Shown one piece after another: positions 43,292-52,749 of a DNA stretch of 64,000 nt. The stretch's first letter is position 1; each line of letters starts with the position of its first letter. Source of the stretch: Alphaproteobacteria bacterium (GTDB taxonomy: Bacteria; Pseudomonadota; Alphaproteobacteria; JAVJVX01); assembly GCA_040220875.1 (NCBI GenBank), contig JAVJVX010000003.1, forward strand, positions 324,969 through 388,968, read 5' to 3'. The notes beneath the pieces were generated by a model, which made no database searches, was not told where the DNA came from, and saw only the letters and a program-made list of their open reading frames with translations. A program made the translations under genes and the position numbers.

Positions 43292-45493
43292 TCATGAATT
43301 CTCCGGACTTTTACGCAGGCGCAATAGCCGCAGCGCGTTGGCGACCACCAACAAGGAAGCGCCCGTATCCGCAGCGATAGCGCCCCAGAGCGTTGCGTAG
43401 CCGGCGAAGGTGAGCACGACGAAAACCGCTTTGACGCCAAGTGAAAAAACGATGTTTTGCTGAATGACAGCGAGCGTTCGTTTGGCGTGATGGATGAGCC
43501 AAGGAAGCTTCGAGATGTCATCGGTCATGAGCGCGACATCGGCGGTCTCAATCGCTGCATCGGACCCAATCGCGCCCATGGCGATGCCGAGGTTGGCGCG
43601 CGCCAGCGCCGGCGCATCGTTGACACCGTCACCGACCATGGCGACCGTGCCGTAGCGTGCGACAAGCTCTTCGATTTTCTCGACCTTGTCATCCGGCAGC
43701 AGCTCGGCATGCACCTCGTCGATGCCGAGATCGCGGGCGATGGCACTGGCCGTGACCCGGTTGTCGCCGGTCAGCATGACCACATGCCCAATGCCGGCGG
43801 CATGCAGTTGTTGCACGATTTCCCGCGCCTCCGGCCGGACCGTATCCGCGACCGCTATGAGGCCGCAGACATGCTGCGGGTTGCCGACGGCGATGACCGT
43901 TTTGCCGTCCGCCTCCAATGCTTCCGCCTGTTTGGCGATCTCGGGGGTGTCCTGACCGCGCTCGACGACATAGCGGTGGGAGCCGAGCCAGAACCGTTCG
44001 CCGTCGAAGGTTCCGGCCAGTCCCTTTCCCTTGAGGACTTGTACGTCGTCCGCTGGCGCAGGTGCGATTCCCCGCTGATCCGCATAGTCCAGAATTGCCT
44101 GCGCAAGAGGATGCGTGGAGCGCGCCTCAAGCGCTGCGGCGCGCGCCACGAGCTCGGCCTCGGTGTGGTTTCCGAGCGGGATGACCTGCGCCACGACGGG
44201 CTCGGCCCGCGTGATCGTGCCGGTCTTGTCCATGGCGATCGCCTTCAGGCGCGCGGGAAGCTCGATATAGGCGCCGCCCTTGACCAGAACGCCGGCGCGG
44301 GCCGATGACGCGAGTGCAGCGACGATGGAAACGGGTGTCGAAATCACCAGCGCACATGGGCAGGCGATTACGAGCAGAACAAGGGCACGATAGAACCAGT
44401 CGTCCCACGCTCCACCGAGCGCCAGCGGCGGTACCAAGAAAACGAAGAATGCAAGAGCCATGACCACCGGCGTATAGACACGCGCAAATCGTTCCACCCA
44501 TTGCTCCGAAGGAGCGCGCCGCGCATGAGCTTCCTCGACCATGCGGATGATGCGCGACAGCATGGTGTCCCCGGCCGCCTTGGTGGCTTCAACTGTGAGC
44601 GTTCCGTCGCCGTTGATCGTGCCGGCGAAGACCTCCGCGCCGATCGCCTTTTCAACCGGCACACTTTCGCCGGTGATGGGTGCTTGATTTACGGCGCTGG
44701 CACCGGCAACGACCCGCCCGTCCAAACCGATGCGCTCGCCCGCCGGAACGATGAAGCGGTTGCCCGGATTGACCTCGGCCACTGGCACGTCCGTTTCCGA
44801 TCCATCTGTGCGGAGGAGCAGCACCATGGGTGGAGCAAGATCGACAAGAGCGGCAATGGCACGGCGCGCCCGTCCGACGCTCCAGCTCTCCAGCGTCAAC
44901 GACAGTGCGAACAGGAATGCAACCGTCGCCGCCTCGAACCATTCGCCGATGACGATGGCGCCCGCAATGGCGACCGTCATCAAGAGGTTCATGTCAGGCC
45001 GTAGCCCGCGCGCTGCGTACCAGGCCTTAACGATAACGAAGTGGATGCCGAAGACGATCGCGAGGCCGTAGGCGATCATCTCGGGCAGAGGTACGGACTT
45101 CCCGTTATGGCCCGCGAGAAGCTGAATAGCCTCAGCCAATCCGCCCGCGAGCCAAATGTGAACGGCGAAACCCGCCACGACGAAGAGGCCACTCAAGCTC
45201 ATGAACCAGACTTGCTGCCGGCGACGGTCGCCCTTATCCCGCGCGCCTTTCTCCTCGGGACGCCATTCGACTGCCGCCATACCCGTTTGGCGAACGGCCC
45301 GACGGATCTGATCGACGGAGACCGGTGGAGCTTCGGCGAGCACTGTCATGCGGCCGTTCAAAACGTCGAATGCGAGATTGTCCGCACCGCCGACAAGCGG
45401 GCCAAGCTCGCGCCGGAGCACCGCCACTTCCTCGGCGCAATTGAGCCCTCGCACCTTGAAGGTCAGGCGGGACGCTTCAGGTGCGGGCGCCAT
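43292..45493 (-). CDS. P1B-type heavy-metal ATPase (Zn/Cd/Pb efflux)
   Basis: 733-aa ATP-driven exporter of divalent soft metals across the inner membrane. A degenerate N-terminal metal-binding domain carries one Cys in GLNCAEEV (C19) rather than CxxC. Core motifs are C378-P-C380 in helix 6, the phosphorylated D422-K-T-G-T, TGDN and GDGVNDAPAL. The last helices contain a Lys (GVKAVFV) and DTGASLLVVANALRLL, the set that defines the P1B-2 Zn/Cd/Pb subgroup. Its ATG shares one base with the stop of the PII-like gene, so it belongs to the czc operon. Confidence 0.92.
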   Translation of the reverse strand: MAPAPEASRLTFKVRGLNCAEEVAVLRRELGPLVGGADNLAFDVLNGRMTVLAEAPPVSVDQIRRAVRQTGMAAVEWRPEEKGARDKGDRRRQQVWFMSLSGLFVVAGFAVHIWLAGGLAEAIQLLAGHNGKSVPLPEMIAYGLAIVFGIHFVIVKAWYAARGLRPDMNLLMTVAIAGAIVIGEWFEAATVAFLFALSLTLESWSVGRARRAIAALVDLAPPMVLLLRTDGSETDVPVAEVNPGNRFIVPAGERIGLDGRVVAGASAVNQAPITGESVPVEKAIGAEVFAGTINGDGTLTVEATKAAGDTMLSRIIRMVEEAHARRAPSEQWVERFARVYTPVVMALAFFVFLVPPLALGGAWDDWFYRALVLLVIACPCALVISTPVSIVAALASSARAGVLVKGGAYIELPARLKAIAMDKTGTITRAEPVVAQVIPLGNHTEAELVARAAALEARSTHPLAQAILDYADQRGIAPAPADDVQVLKGKGLAGTFDGERFWLGSHRYVVERGQDTPEIAKQAEALEADGKTVIAVGNPQHVCGLIAVADTVRPEAREIVQQLHAAGIGHVVMLTGDNRVTASAIARDLGIDEVHAELLPDDKVEKIEELVARYGTVAMVGDGVNDAPALARANLGIAMGAIGSDAAIETADVALMTDDISKLPWLIHHAKRTLAVIQQNIVFSLGVKAVFVVLTFAGYATLWGAIAADTGASLLVVANALRLLRLRKSPENS

Positions 45494-45819
45494 CAGGACG
45501 CGTTTCCGTCGTCGATCGGATAGGCGCTTTCGATCTCGCTGACATAAACCCAGCCGGCGCTTGGTTGTCCGGTGCGCCCATTGTCGCGAATCAACGCCAA
45601 GGCCTGGTCGACCTTGTCCGCCTCGCAGACGAGTTCCACCTTCACCTCCGTGATGACTTTTTCACCGATCTCAATGGAATATTGCTGTTCCTGAGAATCG
45701 AGGGCTTTCAGCATACCCTTAACGTCGATCACGGAAATGTTCCGGAACCCTGCTGTCTTAAGGGCATGGACAACGTCAGCGATCCGGTTGCGGTGAATAA
45801 ACGCTTTAACTTCTTTCAT
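45493..45819 (-). CDS. PII-like signalling protein associated with heavy-metal efflux (PII-NG type)
   Basis: 108-aa ferredoxin-like fold protein resembling GlnB/GlnK: MKEVKAFIHRNRIADVVHALKTAGF opens it and DKVDQALALIRDN lies near the end. The T-loop is short and lacks the uridylylated Tyr context (RGxEY), and GRTGQPSAGWVYV replaces the usual GKIGDGKIFV. PII-like genes next to CusA/CzcA transporters are known as the PII-NG group; their ligand is not established. It lies 1 bp downstream of czcA and touches the ATPase gene, implying coordination of the two pumps. Confidence 0.85.
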   Translation of the reverse strand: MKEVKAFIHRNRIADVVHALKTAGFRNISVIDVKGMLKALDSQEQQYSIEIGEKVITEVKVELVCEADKVDQALALIRDNGRTGQPSAGWVYVSEIESAYPIDDGNAS

Positions 45820-45820
45820 A

Positions 45821-48800
45821 TTAGACCTCCTGCGATTCGAGCTGTCGGGCAGTTTCCACGGGTCGTGCCACGCGCGTCTCCATCCACTCATAGATGACGG
45901 GGAGAAGGACAAGGGTCAGCAGCGTCGAAGTGATCAGCCCGCCGACGACGACGGTGGCAAGCGGCCGCTGGGTTTCGGCACCGACACCTGACGACAGCAG
46001 CATGGGGATCAGGCCGAGGATTGCCACGCTTGCCGTCATCAGCACCGGGCGGAGCCTGAGTTCCGTTCCCCGTCGTACGGCTTCCCCAACGCTCAGTCCC
46101 TTTTCGCGCAATCCATTTATGAATTCGACGAGGACAATGCCGTTGAGCATGGCGACACCGAAGACCGCGATAAAGCCGATCGCCGACGGCACCGACAGAT
46201 ATTGCCCGGTGATGGCGAGCGAAATCAGTCCGCCGATGGTGGCGAACGGCACATTGGCGATGATCAGCGTTGCGTGGCGGATCGAGTTGAACGCGGTGTA
46301 CAGAAGGACGAAGATGAAAAAGATCGTCAGCGGTACGATGATCGAAAGGCGCGTGAGCGCGCGCTGCTGGTTCTCGAAAGCACCGCCCCATTCAATCCAA
46401 TAGCCGGGCGGCAATTCCACATTTTGCTTAATCGCCCGGTTTGCATCCTGAACAAAGCCGTCAATGTCGCGTCCGCGGACATCCATCTGGATTACCGCAT
46501 AACGCTGCAATTGCTCGCGCCGAACGAAGGAATAGCCCTCCGCCACCGACACGTCCGCGACACGGCTCAACGGAATAATCGCCCCATCGGCCGTACGCAG
46601 TGGGATCGCCTCGATCGCCTCGACGGAGGTTTTCGAGGAGTCCTGAAGCCGGGCCGTGATGTCGAATCGTTTGACACCATCGATAAGTGTCGAGACCGGC
46701 TCGTTGCCGATTCCGGTGCGGACGATAGTCAGAACATCATCAGCGTTAAGGCCATAGCGGGCGAGTTGCTCCCGGTCTACCTGAATCCGCACCTGCGGCT
46801 TGCCGAGATTGGCTTCGAGCGATAGATCGGCCACACCGGGGACCGAGGCGATCGCGTTCTTGATCTCTTGGCTCAGGCGATCGAGCTCGCCTAAATCCTC
46901 GCCGTAGAGTTTCGCCGCCAAGGTGGCGCGCACTCCTGAGATCAGTTCTTCCACCCGCATCTGGATCGGCTGGGTGAAAGCGATGACGGCGGTGGGAACG
47001 ACCTCTTCCAGTTTTTCGCGCATGGCGTCCGCCAGTTCCTCAATCGAGCGGCCCGACTTCCATTCCCCCTCGGGTTTCAAGGCGGTGTAGATCTCCATGT
47101 AGTTGACGTCGGCTGTCTCGCCCTTCTCGGCCCGGCCGATCATGGCGAGTGTGGTGTCAACTTCCGGGAATTCCGACAATGCCGCCGAGATGTCGTTCGA
47201 GACCTTGATCGACTGGTCGAGCGAGGTCGACGGAATCGACGTTACCCGCCACATGATTGAGCCTTCCTGTAGCTGCGGCATGAACTCTTTCCCAAGAAAG
47301 GGAAAAAGCGCGAGGCTGCCGATCAGCAGGATGCCAGCCGTCGCAACGACCTTTCGCTTGTTGGCAAGCGACCAGGCGAGCAGGGGCAGATACCCGCGCT
47401 TGATCCAGCGCACGAGCATGGTATCGCGCTCTTCCTTGGGCTTGAGGATGAGCGCCGCCAGGACCGGGATGATGGTCAAAGTGAGAAGCAATGATCCCGC
47501 CATGGCGAAGCTGATGTTGAAGGCCATGGGCTTGAAGAGCTTGCCTTCCAGACCCTGAAGACTGAAAAGCGGCAGGAAGACGACGATGATGATGAGGATG
47601 GCGAAGGCGATCGGACCCGCCACTTCGCGCGCGGCCGCCAGGACCGCCGCCGTCCGGTTCACCTCCTCGCCCTTGGCGCGCCATTCGGCCATGATGCGGA
47701 AGGAGTTCTCCACCATCACCACGGCGCCGTCGACCATCATGCCGATGCCGATGGCGAGCCCCGCCAGCGACATCAGATTGGCCGAGAGGCCTGCCTGCTC
47801 CATGAAGATAAAGGCGATCAGCATGGCAAGCGGAAGGGCGGCGATGACCACAAAGGCCGAGCGTAATTCGCCGAGGAACAGGAACAGGACGATGGCGACC
47901 AGGATCGAGCCTTCGATCAGCGCCCGTTCCGCCGTCGAGACGGCCTTCTCGACAAGTTCCGTGCGGTCATAGATCGGCTTCAGCGTGACGCCGTCAGGCA
48001 AGGCCTGTTCGGCGACCGAAAGCTTCTCCTTGACCGCATCGACCACGTTTTTTGCGTTCTCGCCGATGCGCGACAGCGCCATGCCAAGAACAACTTCCTT
48101 GCCGTCGCGCGTCACCGCGCCGAAGCGCAGCGATGGCGCCTGTACGACCGTCGCCACGTCCCGCAAATAGACCGGCGTGCCGTCCTCGACCTTGAGGACA
48201 ATGCTGCCGATATCGCGCTCACCATCGACGAGACCGAGGCCCCGGACCAAAAACTGCTCTGGTCCCTGATCGATATATTGCCCCCCGACCTGACGGTTGT
48301 TGGCCTCGATCGCCTCCATCACATCGCGGTAGCCGAGCTTGTATTTAATGAGCTTCAGGGGGTCGATCTGCACCTGATACTGGCGTTCCTGGCCACCCCA
48401 GGACATCACGTCATCGACCCCCGGCGCGGTCCGCAAGATGAGGCGGATCGACCAGTCCTGCAGCGTGCGCAGGTCCATGTCGGTGATGTCGCCGGCCAGC
48501 TTTTCATCGGCGCGTTCGAGCGTGTACCAGAACACCTGACCGAGGCCGGAGGTGTTGGGGCCCATCGCCGGCGTGCCATAGCCCTCGGGGATGCGGTCGC
48601 GGACTTCCGCCAGCCGCTCCATGATGAGGCGGCGGGCGAAATAGATGTCCACATCGTCCTCGAAATAGACCGAAACGTAGGAGAGGCCGAACAGGCTGAC
48701 GGAGCGGATCTGCTCGACATCCGGAAGACCCGCCATGGCGGATTCCACTTGGAAGGTCAGCAATTGTTCCACGTCTTCGGCCGCCAGCCCCGGCGATTCC

Positions 48801-48952
48801 GTATAGATATTGACCTGCACCGGCGTCACGTCGGGAAAGGCATCGATGGGCACGTTCGTGACCGCGCGCCAGCCGAGAAAACCGATCACCAGAAAGACAA
48901 TGATCACAAGAAATTTGTATTGAAGCGAAAGTTCGACGAGCTTGTTCAACAT
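45821..48952 (-). CDS. czcA: Heavy-metal RND efflux pump, inner-membrane component (CzcA/CusA family)
   Basis: 1043-aa proton-driven trimeric pump. Twelve membrane segments flank two large periplasmic loops. Typical points are the N-terminus LQYKFLVIIVFLVIGFLGWRA, the PIDAFPDVTPVQV stretch, and the HME-family helix 4 region MMVDGAVVMVENSF. The helix 4 sequence AIGIGMMVDGA lacks the DFG of classical Co/Zn/Cd pumps, so metal choice is uncertain. Length is normal (about 1040). With the adaptor and outer-membrane genes upstream it forms a complete tripartite efflux system. Confidence 0.93.
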   Translation of the reverse strand: MLNKLVELSLQYKFLVIIVFLVIGFLGWRAVTNVPIDAFPDVTPVQVNIYTESPGLAAEDVEQLLTFQVESAMAGLPDVEQIRSVSLFGLSYVSVYFEDDVDIYFARRLIMERLAEVRDRIPEGYGTPAMGPNTSGLGQVFWYTLERADEKLAGDITDMDLRTLQDWSIRLILRTAPGVDDVMSWGGQERQYQVQIDPLKLIKYKLGYRDVMEAIEANNRQVGGQYIDQGPEQFLVRGLGLVDGERDIGSIVLKVEDGTPVYLRDVATVVQAPSLRFGAVTRDGKEVVLGMALSRIGENAKNVVDAVKEKLSVAEQALPDGVTLKPIYDRTELVEKAVSTAERALIEGSILVAIVLFLFLGELRSAFVVIAALPLAMLIAFIFMEQAGLSANLMSLAGLAIGIGMMVDGAVVMVENSFRIMAEWRAKGEEVNRTAAVLAAAREVAGPIAFAILIIIVVFLPLFSLQGLEGKLFKPMAFNISFAMAGSLLLTLTIIPVLAALILKPKEERDTMLVRWIKRGYLPLLAWSLANKRKVVATAGILLIGSLALFPFLGKEFMPQLQEGSIMWRVTSIPSTSLDQSIKVSNDISAALSEFPEVDTTLAMIGRAEKGETADVNYMEIYTALKPEGEWKSGRSIEELADAMREKLEEVVPTAVIAFTQPIQMRVEELISGVRATLAAKLYGEDLGELDRLSQEIKNAIASVPGVADLSLEANLGKPQVRIQVDREQLARYGLNADDVLTIVRTGIGNEPVSTLIDGVKRFDITARLQDSSKTSVEAIEAIPLRTADGAIIPLSRVADVSVAEGYSFVRREQLQRYAVIQMDVRGRDIDGFVQDANRAIKQNVELPPGYWIEWGGAFENQQRALTRLSIIVPLTIFFIFVLLYTAFNSIRHATLIIANVPFATIGGLISLAITGQYLSVPSAIGFIAVFGVAMLNGIVLVEFINGLREKGLSVGEAVRRGTELRLRPVLMTASVAILGLIPMLLSSGVGAETQRPLATVVVGGLITSTLLTLVLLPVIYEWMETRVARPVETARQLESQEV

Positions 48953-48963
48953 GATCTATCTCC

Positions 48964-50139
48964 TTAGTGCCCGTGGCCTTCGCCCATCTGGGATTTCTGG
49001 ATGAGCGACTTGAGGAGAAAGACCTCAGTCGTCGCGATTTCATCGTCCGTGCTCAGACCGGCCGCGACCTCAACCCAGCCGCCGCGCGTCACACCGGTCT
49101 TAATCGCCGTCGGGTGAAGTTCGTCGCCTTCGACTTTGAAGACGGTCGGATTTCCGTCCATGAGCGTGACGGCCGCCTCCGGTACGGCGAGCGCTTGTTT
49201 GCCATCACCGACTCCAACCGCAACGCTGACATATTGGCCGGGATGTAGCTCGTCGCCCGCATTGTCGACCTCGACACGGATCGGCAAGGTGCGCGTCGTC
49301 TCGTCAAGCGTGTGGTGGACCTGAACGATCCGGCCGCCGACCGCGTGGTCCTTGTCAATCAGAATACGGACAGACGAGCCGACCTCGGCATGAGCAGCCT
49401 GATCGGGCGTAAGCTGGGCTTGCACCCACACCCGGCTTTCATCCGTGATCTGAAACAGCACGCGCCCCGCATCCACGACTTCGCCGACAACGAAATCGTC
49501 CTTGACAACCGTACCGTCCTGCGGAGCCAAAAGATCGAATGTCCCAGTCGCTTTAGAAGCGTCACCGTTTTTGACCAGTCCCCCTATCTGCTCCGGTGTC
49601 ATGCCGAAAGCTAAGAGCTTGGCGCGTGCCTGCTCAGCAGCCACCTGCGCTTCCACATAACGCCGCTCGGAAACGACCTCACGTCCCAGCTCGCGCACGC
49701 GGCTCCATTCGCGCGTGGCAACGATCAGGTTTCCTTGCGCATCCGCCATCTCGACGCTGGATAAGGTGACAAGCGCTTGTCCGGCCTTCACATGGTCCCC
49801 AAGCCTTGCCTGCCGGGCGACAATTTGAGCGGATATTCTCGGTGCAATCTGCGCCGATCGGTATAGATCGAGCGTTACCTCACCCGGTACAACGGCTTCG
49901 TCGGTGAGGACCCGCAAGTCCACGGGCGCCGTGGTGACGCCCTTTGCCTTGCGATCGGCGGCGGTCATTTCGACGACACCGCCTTCTTCATGCTCCTCGC
50001 CGTGCTCAGTCTCTTGCGAGGCTGGAGCAGCGACTTCATTCTTTGCATTCGGCGATTGATTGATCAGCGCGAAAGCGGCGCTGGCGATGATGATCGCGAT
50101 GGCTGCACCGCCTAAGGACAATTTCATTTTCCTGGTCAT
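48964..50139 (-). CDS. czcB: Heavy-metal efflux RND periplasmic adaptor (CzcB-like)
   Basis: 391-aa membrane fusion protein linking the RND pump to the outer-membrane channel. The start MTRKMKLSLG at 50139 overlaps the czcC stop by 4 bp. An N-terminal membrane anchor (residues 9-28) is followed by an acidic/His patch (EHGEEHEEGG), then lipoyl, hairpin and beta-barrel domains (PRISAQIVARQARLGDHVKAGQ, FDLLAPQDGTVVKDDF). The C-terminus GEGHGH is His-rich. These His patches suggest metal capture in the periplasm. Confidence 0.92.
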   Translation of the reverse strand: MTRKMKLSLGGAAIAIIIASAAFALINQSPNAKNEVAAPASQETEHGEEHEEGGVVEMTAADRKAKGVTTAPVDLRVLTDEAVVPGEVTLDLYRSAQIAPRISAQIVARQARLGDHVKAGQALVTLSSVEMADAQGNLIVATREWSRVRELGREVVSERRYVEAQVAAEQARAKLLAFGMTPEQIGGLVKNGDASKATGTFDLLAPQDGTVVKDDFVVGEVVDAGRVLFQITDESRVWVQAQLTPDQAAHAEVGSSVRILIDKDHAVGGRIVQVHHTLDETTRTLPIRVEVDNAGDELHPGQYVSVAVGVGDGKQALAVPEAAVTLMDGNPTVFKVEGDELHPTAIKTGVTRGGWVEVAAGLSTDDEIATTEVFLLKSLIQKSQMGEGHGH

Positions 50140-51398
50140 TGGATATTCTCCACCCATTCGCTGATCGCGGCGGAAGCTTCCAGCCAGTCGAACCATGTGG
50201 TCCAGAGACGGCCCTTGAGCTCAACACCGGCGCTCTCCGTTGCGAAGGTTTGATTGAGTTGAATGATGTAATCGACGGCGTCGATTTCGCCGGCTTCCCA
50301 CAGCCGCTGCAGGAGCGCGCGTTGTTCTTCTAGCGGCGCAGCCCCTTGGGCGGTCCAGGCTTGCCAAGCGCTGAGCGTCGTCTCGTAGCGCCGAAGGCTT
50401 GCGGTAAGCCGTGCTTCAACCCTGCGTCTCAAGTCACGGTAGCTTTGCTCTCTCGCGATCGAACCAGCCCTGGCGGCGTCGACTTCGGCGCTGTACGTGT
50501 TGCGAATGGGCAGGGGAATGGACAGCCTTACCCCGAATAGTGTCGAAGACTCTCTTTGCCCAAATGGATCGAGTGCGCTTCGCTCTTCACCAACTTTGAC
50601 GCCTAAGGTCGGGTCAGGTATGCGATTCCGCTTCGCCACGCTGATGAAAGAGCGCGCCGCTTCTGTATCGGCCTGCGCCGATTGAAGTTCCGGCAGCGCC
50701 TCGACATTCACTACATCGATTGAGGGGCGCTTTTGCGGAGGTGAACCGGTAAGCGGCGGCGGTGGAGGCATCACGCCGCCAACGACGGCGATCAGGCGTT
50801 CCTCCGCTTGCGAGAACTCGATGCTTGCCGTGCTCGCCGCAGCTCGTGCTTCAGCCAGAGTCAATCGGGCCGTCAGCAGGTCCGATTGCGGCAGGTCGCC
50901 CGCGCGATTGCGCCGTTCGGCAAGCGCAAGGAACTCTTCGTCTAGCCTGACACGTTGCTCGGCTATGCGAACTGCGTCTCGGCGCGCCTGATAGTCCGAT
51001 AACGCAATAAGGAGATTAGCGAGGATCGTTTTGCGCGTGATTGCGAACCGCGCTTCCGCGGCGACCACCTCGGCCGTGGCGACATTGGCACGCGCGCGCC
51101 GTTTGCCGCTGAGATCGAGCGTCTGCGATAGGCCGACCGACTTTGAATTGTCGAGCGCTTCCTCGTATTCAAGCTCTATCTCGGGATTGTAGAGCGGCTG
51201 CGCTTGGCCGCGTGCCTGGGCGCGCGCGGCATCCAATTCGGCCTGGGCTTGACGCAGGGCCGGATGATCGCTCAGGACGCTGAGGGCAAATTCCCTGAGC
51301 GCTATGTCCGGTGCAGCGCTCTCCTGCGCTAAGCCGGGCTCAGCAAGCCAAAGGCTCGCGATGACAGCGCCGAAAAGCGCCAGTTTTTGGCATTTCAT
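50136..51398 (-). CDS. czcC: Heavy-metal efflux outer-membrane channel (CzcC/TolC family)
   Basis: 420-aa outer-membrane efflux protein. A signal peptide (residues 1-24, ending GLAQE) precedes two repeated helical TolC domains: ALRQAQAELDAARAQARGQ, later QSYRDLRRRVEARLTASLRRYE. Length fits CzcC/CusC. It couples translationally to czcB and forms the outer-membrane exit of the pump. Confidence 0.9.
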   Translation of the reverse strand: MKCQKLALFGAVIASLWLAEPGLAQESAAPDIALREFALSVLSDHPALRQAQAELDAARAQARGQAQPLYNPEIELEYEEALDNSKSVGLSQTLDLSGKRRARANVATAEVVAAEARFAITRKTILANLLIALSDYQARRDAVRIAEQRVRLDEEFLALAERRNRAGDLPQSDLLTARLTLAEARAAASTASIEFSQAEERLIAVVGGVMPPPPPLTGSPPQKRPSIDVVNVEALPELQSAQADTEAARSFISVAKRNRIPDPTLGVKVGEERSALDPFGQRESSTLFGVRLSIPLPIRNTYSAEVDAARAGSIAREQSYRDLRRRVEARLTASLRRYETTLSAWQAWTAQGAAPLEEQRALLQRLWEAGEIDAVDYIIQLNQTFATESAGVELKGRLWTTWFDWLEASAAISEWVENIQ

Positions 51399-51481
51399 TC
51401 ATTGAACTCTCTGTCTCGGTTAGCAGGGTGCACGCGCCACGACGATGCCGTGTTCGCGCACAGACTCAGGGCATAGAGAGT

Positions 51482-51790
51482 TCAGGCGTTGGGAGGGGGG
51501 ACCGGCGGACCTTGGCCGGCGGAATTCTTCCCAGCGTTGTCACGCGGGAATTCTTGATCGGTCGGCGCTGCATAGATGTTTCCACCGGCGAGTACGGCGG
51601 CCGTCATATGGTGCAGGCTGTGGCAACCACAATGGATTTCGCAGCCGTCAAAGGCTTGCTTGTCCTGATCGTGATCTGACTGCGTATGGAATTCGAGGCT
51701 GTCAACCGGCGCGGCGTCAAGGATCGCGATGTCGGCGAGTTGAATCGCGACAAAGACAACCATCCCAAGCAGTAACAAGACCTTCTTCAT
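51482..51790 (-). CDS. Small secreted Cys/His protein heading the czc operon
   Basis: 102-aa protein from ATG 51790. Residues 1-27 form a signal peptide or membrane anchor (KKVLLLLGMVVFVAIQLADIA). The mature part has His/Asp-rich HTQSDHDQDKQ, then a dense metal-ligand cluster CEIHCGCHSLHH, and a disordered Pro/Gly tail. I do not recognise a named family; position and size recall CzcI of the classical czc locus, without clear sequence identity. It is the first gene after the MerR-type promoter, so it is probably metal-induced and works in periplasmic metal binding. Confidence 0.72.
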   Translation of the reverse strand: MKKVLLLLGMVVFVAIQLADIAILDAAPVDSLEFHTQSDHDQDKQAFDGCEIHCGCHSLHHMTAAVLAGGNIYAAPTDQEFPRDNAGKNSAGQGPPVPPPNA

Positions 51791-51892
51791 CCTGCGCGAT
51801 ACTAACCGTATGTAGTTAATAATCCTCAAAGTCCACCCTTCGGCAACCATCGGTCCCGAATGGGAAACCATCGTTGCGCCCCGCATGCATAA

Positions 51893-51923
51893 TATATAAT
51901 ATCTACAGTAGCTGTAGAAGCAA
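51893..51923 (-). promoter_or_regulatory. MerR-type metal-responsive promoter for the czc operon
   Basis: On the minus strand TTGCTT (-35, 51918-51923) and TATATA (-10, 51893-51898) are 19 bp apart. The spacer holds the perfect dyad CTACAG-TAG-CTGTAG (51903-51917 on the plus strand). Overlong spacing with the dyad between the hexamers is the MerR-family activation design; the regulator gene starts 44 bp away in the opposite direction. Confidence 0.8.
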
Positions 51924-51961
51924 GCCCAAATTTCGATTAGGTTAGGGGACCGAAGAAGACC

Positions 51962-52399
51962 ATGTACACGATCGGCCATGTGGCGCGCGCGGCCTCCTGC
52001 AAAGTGCAGACCATCCGATACTATGAACAGATTGGCCTCTTGCCCGTGGCCCCACGCTCCGAGGGCAACCATCGGCTCTACGCCCAGGCGGATATTGACC
52101 GTCTAATGTTCATCCGCCATGCCCGTGAACTTGGCTTCTCCTTGGACGCGATCCGAGATCTCTTGAGCCTGTCCGACGATCCGAACCAGCCTTGCGTCGC
52201 GGCCGACGCGATCGCCCGTCGGCAGCTTGACGAGGTCGAGCGTCGGATCGCACGTCTGGGGTCGCTGAAGACCGAACTCGTGCGCATGATTGACCAATGC
52301 CGCGGGGGCAGAATCTCCGATTGCCGCGTCATCGAGGTCCTGAGCAACCATGCTCACTGTATGGCCGATGACCATCGGCCGACGGAGGCCAAGCCGTGA
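51962..52399 (+). CDS. MerR-family heavy-metal regulator (ZntR/CadR/PbrR-like)
   Basis: 145-aa activator/repressor. The N-terminal winged helix [28 protein letters not shown] and the effector domain with [25 protein letters not shown] and a final HAHC give cysteines at the positions used by the Zn/Cd/Pb sensors. It is divergent from the efflux operon and probably untwists the 19-bp-spacer promoter when metal-bound. The downstream ynfA start overlaps its stop. Confidence 0.92.
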   Translation: MYTIGHVARAASCKVQTIRYYEQIGLLPVAPRSEGNHRLYAQADIDRLMFIRHARELGFSLDAIRDLLSLSDDPNQPCVAADAIARRQLDEVERRIARLGSLKTELVRMIDQCRGGRISDCRVIEVLSNHAHCMADDHRPTEAKP

Positions 52400-52749
52400 G
52401 CATAGCCACCCCTTTCGCGCCCATAGCCGCCCTGGCCATCTATGTCGGCGCTGCCGTAGCCGAGATCGCTGGTTGTTTCAGCTTTTGGGCGTGGTTGCGG
52501 CTCGGAAAATCTCCGCTCTGGCTAGCGCCGGGCATGGCAAGTCTGGCGCTGTTCGCTTTTCTTCTGACCCGGATCGACAGCGATTTCGCCGGTCGGGCGT
52601 ATGCCGCCTATGGGGGAATTTACATCGCGTCCTCACTGGCTTGGCTTTGGCTGGTGGAAGCTCAGCGCCCGGATCGTTGGGACGTCATAGGCGCTTCGAT
52701 CTGTCTCTTTGGCGCGGCTATCATTCTTTTTGGTCCGCGCTCGGTTTGA
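52396..52749 (+). CDS. ynfA: YnfA/UPF0060 family small membrane protein
   Basis: 117-aa protein with four membrane helices, GTG start overlapping the merR stop (GTGA). Family marks are [14 protein letters not shown] and [20 protein letters not shown]. YnfA is an SMR-like transporter; some members give multidrug resistance. Here, coupling to a metal regulator suggests a role in metal or cation export, which is inference. Confidence 0.9.
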   Translation: MSIATPFAPIAALAIYVGAAVAEIAGCFSFWAWLRLGKSPLWLAPGMASLALFAFLLTRIDSDFAGRAYAAYGGIYIASSLAWLWLVEAQRPDRWDVIGASICLFGAAIILFGPRSV

